Source: Achatina immaculata
Lineage: Eukaryota > Mollusca > Gastropoda > Stylommatophora > Achatinidae
Direction: 5' to 3'
NCBI GenBank assembly: GCA_009760885.1
Contig: CM019709.1
Span: 34,868,126 to 34,932,125 of the forward strand
Length of the DNA stretch: 64,000 bases
Under the pieces are notes generated by a model. That model saw only the letters and a list, made by a program, of their open reading frames with translations. It made no database searches and was not told where the DNA came from. Positions 11,601 through 21,600 of the stretch are shown here, in pieces (positions within the stretch are counted from its first letter, which is position 1; every line of letters starts with the position of its first letter). A program made the translations under genes and the position numbers.

Positions 11601-14568
11601 TTCATTTCTGCAATTCTACAGTTAGTTAATCTGAATGGTTCCCTGGCATTACCAAAAGAATGTTGCATTACAATGAAGATTTTTTAAAAAATTCAACTTC
11701 AATAATAATACCTGATAAAACTGCTTTGTCATCTTCTGATGCAGGTCAATTGGGTCAGCAAAAAGAGTTTCAACTTCTTTTGGAATCTGCAAAACGTTTA
11801 CACAATTTTATAAAGATGCTAAAACATTAATGTCAATGAAATTTAAACCTTTTTAAATCTGCATTAATTTTCACCACATTTATTCAAGCACATTTTTCAG
11901 ACTTTTAATTTTCAAAAAGCAATATTCTGAAACATTGATTTTAACCTAACCTTTCTCGTGATTGCAAAGTAACGGAAAGGCCTGCAGAAGAAAATAAAAC
12001 ATTTCCAATAATGGCAGTTCAAGTGCTTCCTCAAGTTCAGATGATATTACTTTGACTTAAGTAACACAAAAACATATGTAGACATGCAAGTGACACTGAT
12101 CAAAATGCTAGACAAACAACTAAAACTGACTGTCAAATATGTGCAAATCTGAGGAAAGACAAATGAAACATCCAGGTCTACAAACACTGACCTTTCCTCC
12201 AAGCATAAGAGTGGTACACTGTGACCTGCAGACTTTACACCTCTCTTTTGTACCTGTTTTACAAAAGAAACTTTCTATGTAGACTACATAATCTTATAAA
12301 ATCTGACTAGCAAATTCTTTAGAGTAGGGCTTAAGGGTATCCATGCCCCATGGATGTGAGTATGGAACTCAATGTATAAACAATTTTTGACTTCTGAAAG
12401 ATTTGTTATTAGAACTTTCTTCAAGCTGTTCTATTACTAGTTACCCCTTTGCTTGCCTCAAACATATCTGCATTATCTGATAAAGCAGCACACAGGGTTT
12501 CTCATTTAATTCTTGGACTGCCGAACAACACCTACAACTAAGTATTACATAGATTCATTCAGTCAGTAATTTGCATGTTCCTTGTGGAACTTTGCCTCCC
12601 TAACAGCACTCTTGTAAGGCTCTCAGTTGTGAGCAAGATGCCCTGCTGCTGATGCATCCATTTGCAGATCATCAATGATGTCTTGCAGCCATCTTCGCCT
12701 TGGTCTTCCTCTCTTTCTTTTTCCCATTATGTACCCTTTCAGGACAGTTTTCTCTAAATTCTCATGACATTTAATGTGTCCAAAATATTGAAGTTTTCTC
12801 TGTTTAATCCTCTTTACTAGCCAGCCTTCTTCAATATTAAGTTCCTGTAGCATGGATATATTTTTTCTTTTTTGTGGCCATGATATTTTAATAATCTTAA
12901 CCAAATTAAGATTATTCAATTCTAATGTGATATCCACTCTCATTTATGCAAGCAAAAGCTGGAAATCAACTAAAGAAATAGATAAGAAATTAGACTATTT
13001 GAAAACAAATGCCTCAGGAAAATACCTGGTATAAAGTGGAATGAATTTAAGAACGACAAAGAGATAAGACAGATGAGCAAACAACAACCTGTCTCATTGG
13101 TGATCAGAAAAAGATGATGAACAAATGCAGGCCATGTAATGAGAAGAAATAACCAGAGAATACAAAAACAAGCTATCAAGTGGTGCACAACAGTCCGAAG
13201 AAAAAGAAGTCGACCACGTGAAACTCTAAAGAAGACATTATTAAGCGAAGCCAGTTTAGTGGGCATAAATCCCTTGATGAAGCTGAAAGACTCGCTGAGA
13301 ACAGGAAAACTTGGCAAACAACTATGCGACCCCTATGTGATGTTTAACGGCAGGGGAAGGATGTAAGATAAGATATCTGAAGAACTCATCTGTAGCTTTT
13401 ACATTCAAAGGCTTTTATGTGTTTCTTAGCTGTTTTGTCAAGTGTCCAGGTCTCACAGGCATATGTTGCGATGGGAAATATGCATACCCTTAAAAATCAT
13501 ATTTTTGTAGTTCTGTGTGTTCCTCTCCACAGCTTCTTTAGTTGTTTTCTTTTTTGAAGAGCGATAGATGTCCTCCTTTTAATTTCCATCATTGTATCTC
13601 CATTATTAGCTAGTAATGATCCAAGATATTCAAAACTCTCCAGGTCTTCCAATTTTTCCTCATTAATATATATTTCAGCTGCCTTATTTGTTTTGTTAGT
13701 TGTCATCAGTTTTTTTCTTCGCATTAAGATAGAGGTTTGCTTTTCACTAATCTTACATACTGACATAATTAGTTTTTCCATTTCTTTTTGCATTGTGGAC
13801 AGTAATACTGTGTCATCAGTATATCCAATCTCTAGTATTTCACAACCTCCAATTGTTATGGTATCAAAATATTCTTTGTCCTTCCATGTTGCTGTTTGGG
13901 TTTCTTGGTATATTTCCAGAAGGTAGTTTATCATTGCTTTCCTTCCGGGCAGTGATCATGTGAGCATGTTTGAAAAATCACAGATTCTTTTTCAATTATC
14001 TAAGTAGAAATGTTGCCATTTTGAAGAAAATTCACTCTGGGAGAAGTACGACAAAGAGGCTTGACTCACACATTTGTTAAAAAAAAAAAAAAAGTTACAA
14101 ACACTGATTAAAATTTTGAGCTAAAATTAAAATTTAACTTTACTACCAACACAGCCTCCTGATTTGATTGAATGTACCATGTTTGTGTCTTGTTTTTGAA
14201 CTTAGAAAAGATAGTTGGGCTGCCAATAATACAGGAACATTTTTTTTTTACCATTCATCACTGCTGCCATGTTATGCAGTGGAAATGACAATATGCCTAT
14301 TTACAGCATTTATGAGTTTAATTAAAATTATGACCTTGGAGCTAAGGAACAAAGTTATGTTTCTACAGTCATTTTATTTCAAATTTTTTAACAGCTGTTT
14401 AAACAGACTATAGCCTAAGAGTTAATTTGAAGAGAAAACAAAACAAATATGCTTACATGATGTAACACAGTTCTCACAGTAAATATGACTGCAATTGGTT
14501 ATGTAAAACCGCAGCTGAACTGAATCTGGCTGGCAGTAGCATCCATTACAGTGTAACCAGTGAGACAT
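8677..14568 (-). CDS. RNF212: RNF212/ZIP3-type meiotic RING protein, six exons, C-terminus not found
   Basis: Coding exons on the minus strand are 14568-14457, 12253-12192, 11786-11712, 10934-10878, 10218-10151 and 8734-8677. All have AG acceptors and GT donors (GTAAGC, GTCAGT, GTATTA, GTGAGC, GTTTGA, GTAAGT), and the phases agree (1,0,0,0,2,0). Together they give 144 residues. RING ligands are C7, C10, C26, H28, C31, C34, C43 and C46 (motifs HCNGC, NCSHIYCENC, CKVCRSQC). After it come EFQKSHQRRLLRQFKEK and a coiled coil ending KAENDYLKLLLSKK, matching RNF212 in order and spacing as I recall that family. RNF212 proteins are SUMO/ubiquitin-type ligases that stabilise crossover sites in meiosis. 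Met1 is chosen because it sits at the usual start, has A at -3, and lies 60 bases after an AG acceptor (exon 14628-14457), so a non-coding first exon is likely further right. The Ser-rich tail expected after residue 144 was not identified. RNF212 versus RNF212B is undecided. Confidence 0.8.
9000..9165 (+). mobile_element. SINE S1, 3' part
   Basis: Only the 3' part remains (from 'AGAGAAATCTTGGAAAGTAA' to CATGGAAACAGGGATTTTACC). It lies in the RNF212 intron between exons 5 and 6. Confidence 0.7.
9240..9870 (-). mobile_element. LINE-B, two abutting fragments
   Basis: The longer fragment (about 9403-9870) encodes on the minus strand [20 protein letters not shown], '[20 protein letters not shown]', '[20 protein letters not shown]' and 'LVGITSFDEVEKLAENIK'. 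A shorter second piece (about 9250-9380) repeats the 5' side of the same region. They lie in an RNF212 intron. Confidence 0.8.
10310..10600 (-). mobile_element. LINE-G 3' fragment
   Basis: Related to 19665-19960: both carry 'CCAGTCATCCCTGT', TTCCATCCCTTGTCTCTG-like text and 'CCAATCCACCTCC'. The minus strand reads as a degenerate LINE C-terminus. The copy ends near the RNF212 exon 4. Confidence 0.55.
10765..10800. repeat. TC and CA microsatellites
   Basis: (TC)n followed by (CA)n inside an RNF212 intron. Confidence 0.9.
10990..11438. other. RNF212 intron stretch without recognised features
   Basis: The open frames here (11090-11278, 11287-11538) show no family marks. Confidence 0.45.
11440..11545 (-). 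mobile_element. SINE S1, 3' end fragment
   Basis: Short minus-strand fragment: 'GGTAAAGGTAAAATGTCATT' on the plus strand is the reverse of the S1 3' end, followed by the CTTCAGTGCATGAAAGT block. It lies in an RNF212 intron. Confidence 0.6.
12548..13955 (-). mobile_element. LINE-A copy split by a nested LINE-B
   Basis: Minus-strand LINE-A in two pieces, 12548-12888 (C-terminal block with '[20 protein letters not shown]' and [12 protein letters not shown]) and 13378-13955 (EYFDTITIGGCEILEIGYTD followed by DTVLLSTMQKE, the YADD box degraded to YTDD, and ESFEYLGSLLANNGD). In unbroken copies these pieces are continuous across 'CATGATATCTGAAGAAC', so the LINE-B at 12889-13377 was inserted later. 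The whole lies in intron 1 of the RNF212-like gene. Confidence 0.8.
12889..13377 (+). mobile_element. LINE-B inserted in LINE-A
   Basis: Plus-strand LINE-B tail ([47 protein letters not shown]) ending 'GGAAGGATGTAAGATAA'. GATAT flanks both ends, as expected for a short target-site duplication within the LINE-A sequence. Confidence 0.75.
13956..14455. other. RNF212 intron 1, nothing further recognised
   Basis: AT-rich with an A-run near 14080. The plus-strand open frame 14168-14413 has no family marks. Confidence 0.45.
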
Positions 14569-14814
14569 GTTCTCTTTGCTAAGACAACCACTTGCAGTGC
14601 TGAGTGGAATCAATGTATCAACTACAACCTGTGAAAGCATAAAAACGGTACTCCACTGATAAATGTCTTTCACTGGAATGTCTCTTTAAATGTTCAAACT
14701 TGTTCACACATATGATGTCCTAAATAGATTACATTCACATACAAGCATTCTCAAAAAAATATATATGCACTGAACAATGTACATAGTGCCCCATATAACA
14801 CAAATGATTTGAAA

Positions 14815-15175
14815 ACAAATGATAAAGGAAAATGCCTGGTATAAAGTGGAACGAATTCAAAAACTACACAGAGATAAGGCAGATGAGGGAACAACAACCT
14901 ATATCATGGGAGATCAGAAAAAAGAAGATGGACATATGTCAATCACGCGATGATAAGAAACAGAATTCCAAAACAAGCTATCAAGTGGAACACAACAGGT
15001 GAAAGAAAAAGAGGCTGACCACGTGAAACTCTAAAGAGGACACTGTTAAGAGAGGCCAGTTTAATGGGGACAAAATCTCTTGATGAGGTTGAAAAACTTG
15101 CCAAAAACAGGAAAACCACCATGCGAGCCTTATGTGATGTTAGGCAGAGGAAGGATGTAAGATGTTGCTGTAATA
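14815..15175 (+). mobile_element. LINE-B 3' fragment
   Basis: Reads from 'ATTTGAAAACAAATG' to 'GGAAGGATGTAAGATG'. The coding text (GERKRG-type, [13 protein letters not shown]) is broken by stops. It lies upstream of the start exon of the RNF212-like gene. Confidence 0.75.
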
Positions 15176-15179
15176 AGGG

Positions 15180-17965
15180 TAAATAGAAGTGTATGGTACA
15201 GTTTTACATGGCGGCAACCATGTTTGGAAAAAAACAAATAACAGAAAGTATAAGAGTACGATGAGAATGATGATTAAATGAAAAACATACAGCATCAAAT
15301 ACTTCGGCGTGAGCTTTTCTCAAGGATTACATACACAAACACAACACAACATATAACTAAAAGAAAATGAAAATGATAAACTTAGCTTTGTGGTATCCTC
15401 CTGGAAAGAGAACACTCGAATGCGTCCTAGACGTGAGGAAAATTTTCCTCAAAGGAAAGCAGATACAACTAATTGATATCAGAGGTGGGGAAAGGGAGAG
15501 ATCTGGGGGAGAGGCACCGGGACGAGACCAGGAGGGCAATAAACACCTGTAGGCCACAAGAGAAGCAGGTGGTGGTGGGGCGGGGGCAGGAAGCTGCGAG
15601 ATAACGTGAAACTGATGAATGAAGAAACGAGACCAGGAGGGGCTATAAACACCTGTAGGTCACTAGAGAAGTAAACAGTGGTTAGGAGGGGGGATGAAAG
15701 CTGGGAGATAACGTGAAACTGAAGAATGAAGAACTGCAGAAGAAAGTAAAGTATGAATCCCAGAAAATAAGTGGAAATCGAAAGAAGTTTAAAGGAAACT
15801 GAAAACATTGTTAATTCCAGCTGGGTGGAGACAGCCAGCCTGGAAAATAAGTTGCTGTTCTAGGGCTCTCTGAGATCATACATCAGAAGAACAGGAGCAC
15901 TAACAGAAATGTCCAGTTTTCCCCTGTGGTCGCTTTGGCAAAAGTGCTCTGCTACAGGGGTCCATGCCCTCCTAGAAATGTCGTTAAGATGTTTACGAAA
16001 ACTATCTCCTAAGTGTAAACCAGTCCCCCCTACATACTTCATATTTTGCACATAATAGCATAAATAACATTGCATGAAGTGCAGGTGAAGCCCTCCTGAA
16101 TTGATAACGTGGAATTAGGGAATGAAACCTGGCTAGTCTCTACAATAAACGGGCAAATGTTGCATCTATGAAGTCCGCAACGTCAGATACCATAAAAAGT
16201 GTCATCTGTCTTAAGGTGACTTCTAACTAAAAGGTCCCTCAGGTTTTTGTCCCATCTGTAGGCCACCAATGAGGGTTCCCCAAAGAATTCACATGTATCA
16301 GGCTCAGTATGGAGAAGATGGAGATGGCGAAACAGTATGTTCTTAACTGACAAACTATGGGAGTGGTGTGTGAATACCAGTTTAACTCTGTCCGAGCTAC
16401 AGGGCAGTTTAGGAGTAAGGGGTTGTTACAACAATATGTGGCTGATGCGGTTCCAAGACGATGAAAGAACATGTTCTGGATAGCCACACTGATGGAAGAA
16501 ATCTAGCATATTGTGAGCTTGATCATGGAAATCAACATCCTCAGTGCACAACCGTCATAAACTAAGAAGCTGGGAGAAGGGAATAGAGTCCTTACATGAT
16601 CTTAGATGGAAGGAAGAGTACAGGAGATAACTGTGAGAGTCTGTAGGTTTATAGTAGATAGAAGTGATAAGCCTGGTAGGACCGATAGTGACGGAAATGT
16701 TGAGAAAGTTAAATGAAGCTGTAGAGACATGGGAGGTGAAAGAAATGACAGGGTTGTACTTCTTAAAAAAATTGATGATGTTATCAAGGTCTTCCTCTGG
16801 CACTGATGTGATCCCAATGCCACCGTCTATGTAGCATCTATAGAAGGCTGGAAAAGGGACTGTATAGGCTCTCAGAACTTCGTGTTCAAATGGGCCCATG
16901 AACAGACATGCATAGCTGGGCTCATTATGGTACCTATGGCCACACCACTAATCTGGTCAAAGTAGAGGCCATTAAATTCAAATGAACTGAGTTGAAGGAC
17001 AAGACATGTAAAGTGCAGAATAGTAGACACAGGAATAGAGGGATGGTGTCTTTTGTTCAGAAAGAACTTGATAGCCTGAAGTCACTGATCATGGCAGATG
17101 GATATGTATAGGGACAGTACATCAAGAGTCAAGATACGGTAAGTGTAGCCAGGAAAGAGTTTAATGGTCTCAAAAGCAGTGAAAGCATAATTTGTGTCCT
17201 TCAGATACATAGGCAGACTAGTGACAAGAGGTTGAAAGATACTATCAAGAAAGTCAGAGATGTGTTTCGTAGGGCAGGAATTAGCTGAAACTATGGGCCT
17301 TCCCGGGCTGCCTGGTTTGTGTATTGTGGGGAGTAGGTAAAAGGATGGCTTTCCTAAGCAGCTGTCATGGATGTGTAGATGAGCAGCAGAGGGCGAAAGA
17401 CCAGTCTCATAGATGAGTTCATTGATCGTGTCATGAACCAGGTGATTGCTGGCCAGAGTCGGATCTTGATGGCGAGAGGCATAGAATTTAGTGTTACTCA
17501 ACTGGCCCATGGCCTCTTGGATGTATAATTCTTTCTTCCAACAAACAATGGCCCCTCCCTTGTCTGCCCTCTTGATCACAATATCTCTTCTGCGCTGGAG
17601 TTATGAAAGTGTACAGTGCTCCCCGGGGTCTGATTAGAGTGTCGTACACAGGGAAGGCAAAGCTTGCAGATTTCGTGAAGAGTGTGATCAATGTAGAGGT
17701 CCAGTGCACGCGACGCTCCTGCAGATGGTGTCCAGTTGGATGGTTGTTTAGAGAGGTGAGAGAAAGGGTCATCATCAGAGGCAGAATGGGATGATGAAGG
17801 TTGGGACGCGTCTTGGAAATGGAACTTCAAGCATAGGATGGAAACGGTGGACATCTTGAGGGGGTGAGAACTTGTCAACAGATAGGCAGAGGAGGACGAA
17901 CTGTAAAACTGGATGCTTAAGACCACCATATAGGTCTGCTTTTCAGATGTAGAAAGAAACATCTT
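15180..17965 (-). pseudogene. Penelope-like element, decayed (reverse transcriptase plus GIY-YIG)
   Basis: Minus-strand blocks are in Penelope order. An N-terminal block lies at 17962-17576. Reverse-transcriptase motifs IKRADKGGAIVCWKK and LPTIHKPGSPGRPIVSANS lie at 17579-17082. A catalytic box reading CYIDGG, where YIDD is expected, is near 16840. At 16075-15860 a GIY-YIG nuclease block reads 'YVQNMKYVGGTGLHLGDSFR' and KHLND. Frames are broken at several points, so it is inactive. The 3' region 15180-15840 (two near-repeats of 'GAGACCAGGAGG...AAACACCTGTAGG') recurs near 47900-48290. The element lies between the RNF212 start exon and the CCDC113 start. Confidence 0.85.
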
Positions 17966-18640
17966 TTTTATAGATGTTGCTGAACTCCAGGTTAAATATA
18001 TTAAATGAAAGTTTCAATAAACGAAAGCCATAATCTAACTAAATTACACACCACATAATGTAAAATACTCATTCCTACCATTGCAAATAGGAGGAAACAT
18101 AGGCACTGATTTTTGCCAAGTCTACAAAGACACCACAAGCGACCACACTTGTCCTGGACTGGGCTATCGTCTGCTAGTCATTGTTGGATCATGGGTAATA
18201 ATCACCACGTCTGTAGACAGTGTATCGATACCACTAAATAAATTTCTCAAAGCCAAGACATTTTAAAAATCTGATAAGACATAAAAATAATTTTTTTAAG
18301 TGTACTATATTATTTTTTTCTATATAATTATTATCACTAAAATCCAGTATACTGTGCATTATATGTTTGCTTTTCAGGTTATTAATTGTCACGTTATGAC
18401 TGAAAGCGTATGGAAATGTAGTCGATATCATAATGTACATTTTATGATTCCAAAGTGAAGGACAAAAATCGGGTGTAAAATAAAATTTTTAAAAATTCTT
18501 GAAGATAATCAGTGGAAAAAAATTGGGAATTTTGTAAATTGTATTTAATGTTCCACAGGCGCTTTTGTGAATTTAATCTACTGAACACATATACAATTAT
18601 TTATTGTTTTCATTGTTCCAGGGAAAACTTTTCGCGTAAC
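17966..18640. other. Region upstream of CCDC113
   Basis: AT-rich, 5' to CCDC113. I find no clear donor for a non-coding RNF212 exon. No CpG-rich island or TATA box is convincing. Confidence 0.4.
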
Positions 18641-18642
18641 TC

Positions 18643-18656
18643 GTGTCCATAACAAC
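18643..18656 (+). promoter_or_regulatory. Candidate X-box (RFX site) of CCDC113
   Basis: GTGTCCATAACAAC fits the RFX X-box pattern (GTNRCC-AT-RGYAAC) except that the fourth base is T and the base after the first R of the right half is A rather than G. It lies 15 bases before the ATG. RFX factors commonly drive ciliary genes, so the site is plausible but unproven. Confidence 0.4.
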
Positions 18657-18671
18657 AAGTAAAGAAACAAG

Positions 18672-21600
18672 ATGGAGAAATCAGAGACATCGAGCGTCGA
18701 CGCCGACAACCCTTTAAGTACTTCGCTTTCTGAATGCACAATAGAACAGCTTGAGAAACTGGTACAAGATACATTGTAAGTTACTTTTATCAAGTTACAT
18801 AGCATTCATGTATATATTTTCTTTTATATTTAAAGCCTGTTTGGTATCAGACTATCTTACGTCCTTCCCGTGACGTGTTTAACGTGTTTAGTCACATAGG
18901 GCCGCATGATAGTTCGCCAAGATGTCCTGTCTTCGGCGAGTTTTTCTATCTCATCAAGGGATGTTATATCCACTGAATTGGTTTCCTTTAATAGTGTCCT
19001 CTTTAGAGTTTCACGGTCGACCTCTTTTTCTTCGGCCTGTCAGCCTATCTTATATCCTTCCCGTGCCGTTAAACGTCACATAGGGCTCGCAAGGTAGTTC
19101 ACCAATTTTTCCTGTCTTCGGCGAGCTTTTCAGCCTCATCAAGGGATTTTTTTACCTATTAATATGGCCTCTCTTAACAATGTCCTCTTCAGAGTTTCAT
19201 GCTGTCTGTCTCTTTTTCTTTGGCCTGTTGTGTTCCACTTGATAGCTTATTTTGGGATTCTCTGATCATTTCTTCTCATCAAGTGACCAACATATGTCCA
19301 TCTCCTTTTCCTGATCACCCATGAGACTGGTTGTTGTTCAGTCATCTGTCTTATCTCTGCATTGTTCTTGAATTTGTTCCACTTGATGTCGAGTATTTTC
19401 CATAGTCATTTGTTTTCAAAAGAGTCTAATTTCTTGTCTATTTCTTTAGTTGTTTTCCAGTTTTCACATGCATAAATAAGGGTGGATATTACATTTGAAT
19501 TGAATAGTCTTAACTTGGTTTTCGTCAGATATAGCTAGCATTTTTTTAAAAATCCGACCTATTGCGTCACTTGTTCCCACAACACCAAATCCATATATAA
19601 TTAATGTAATTTTTTCTTTGGGGGGGTGGGGGAGGAGATGTTCATCATCATCATCATCATCATCGCCTTCAACTCCCTTGAGAGCCTAGGCCACGGATAA
19701 AGGCCCTCCAGTCATCCCTGTCCTTGGAATTATTCTCTGCTTCCTTCCATCCCTTGTCTCTGAGCACTGTCATAATTTTTCTTCTCCAAGTAAGTCTAGG
19801 TCTTCCTCATTTTCTATTTCCTTGAGGATTACATGTCAGCGCCTGTCTTGCTATGTTGGTGTTGGGTTTCCTCAGAGTGTGACCAATCCACCTCCACTTC
19901 CTAGACATGATTTATAGGTTCTTGTCCTGCTCCTTCCGAGAGAAGTCCATTAGCTTAAAAAGGTACAGACACTAATTTTCTGACAGATTATCTTTTTTTA
20001 AATTTTTTTTTAAACATTGCTCCCCCCCCCCCCCCCCCCCCCCCCCCCGGCTTTGGTATTTGACATATTTAACTGTTTTCATAAGGGACGACATCTGAGG
20101 ATGGTTGTCTACATATAGGATACGATAGCAACTTAATGACTGAGGTCGACATGTCAAGATGGGACAGTGATGAGATGTGACTTCAGGCAATTGAGGTCCG
20201 GTCAGGGCACTCGTTTGTGCTGGCCAGTGTTTATGTATTCATGTGAAGGTAGATCCTCAATAACGAGAGTGCCTTGCTTAAATTACATTTCAAGAAATGA
20301 ATTGTCAACTTATGCTACAGGCAGATCATGGGGAAACACATCGAAGGATGAGGATCTCAAAGATGCACTTAAGACCAACCAGTCTTATTTGCATCATCAG
20401 TAGCTGTATCACTAGAGTTCAGGAGTGATGGATAGTGTTATTTACCTGGCACTGGTATCCCCTGTGCTCAGTACATCATGCAGGTGGGGGTGTCCTGAGC
20501 TACTGTGGCAGTGTTCATCACTTCATCACCTCCTGCAGCACATCGAGGATCACACAAGTTGGAGAAGCATAATCAGCAATGCTATCTATCATGGCATGTA
20601 ATTAAACTCTGATGGATGCCTGTTCTTGAATATGCTCTTTCAGTGGCCAAAAAAAAAAGGCATGTACTCCATAATCATCTGAACATCTGAACTAATCTCT
20701 GAATACTAAGAAAATCATGCACAAAAATGTGAAAAGAAACCAAACCAAAACACTGGATACCACTATCAGTAATGACAAACTGGAATTACTTAGCATAGGC
20801 AACAGTGTGAGACCTGGACACTTAACAAAACAGCTGAAAAATACATAAATGCCTTTGAATGTAAATGCTACAGAAGAGTTCTTCACATATCATGGACACA
20901 GAAAAGAACAAATATATCCATGCTACAAGAACTTAATATTGAAGAAGGCTGGCTAAAGAGGATTAAACAAAGAAAACTATAATATTTTGGACACTTTAAA
21001 CATCATGAGAATTTAGAGAAGACCATCTTGGAAGGGTACATAATAGCAAAAAAAAGAGAGGAAGACCAAGGCGAAGATGGCAGCAAGACATCGTTGATAA
21101 TCTGCAAATGGATGCATCAGCAGCTGGGCATCTTGCTTACAACCGAGAGGACTACAGGAAAGCTGTTAGGGAGGCAAAGTTCCGCAAGGGACATGCAAAC
21201 GACTGACTGAGGCAACAATAGTGACCACTCCAAAGAAGTTAAAATAGACTGTTACTCACATCAGAAAGATTACCGTCAATGGAAAACATGGTAAAGCATT
21301 AGTACTCATATAAAAGTTAAGTTTCTCGGATCTTGCATCAAGGGGTAGACCAAGACAGAGATGGAAAGACAAGAGGATATAAAAGAAACTGGTGTCACGA
21401 GTTGGGGAGAGAAGATTAGGAATAGAGAGGAATGGAGGCGAACTTTATCTGCAGCAATGGGCTTAATGGCTTGGAAAGCTGAAGAAGAAGATCTTGTATC
21501 AGTGTGTGGAGACAACAGATAAGAGGATCACATCTTTCTTTTTCTCTCTCCCTGGAATTACAAGCTGGTGTTCTTATCAGCTGACATGGCGAAGATGTTG

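Noticed and set aside
11951..11983. Possible 31-base microexon on the minus strand between RNF212 exons 2 and 3 (CTTCTGCAG...GTTAGG)
   Set aside because: Its length breaks the phase, and the exons on either side join directly with the spacing expected for RNF212.
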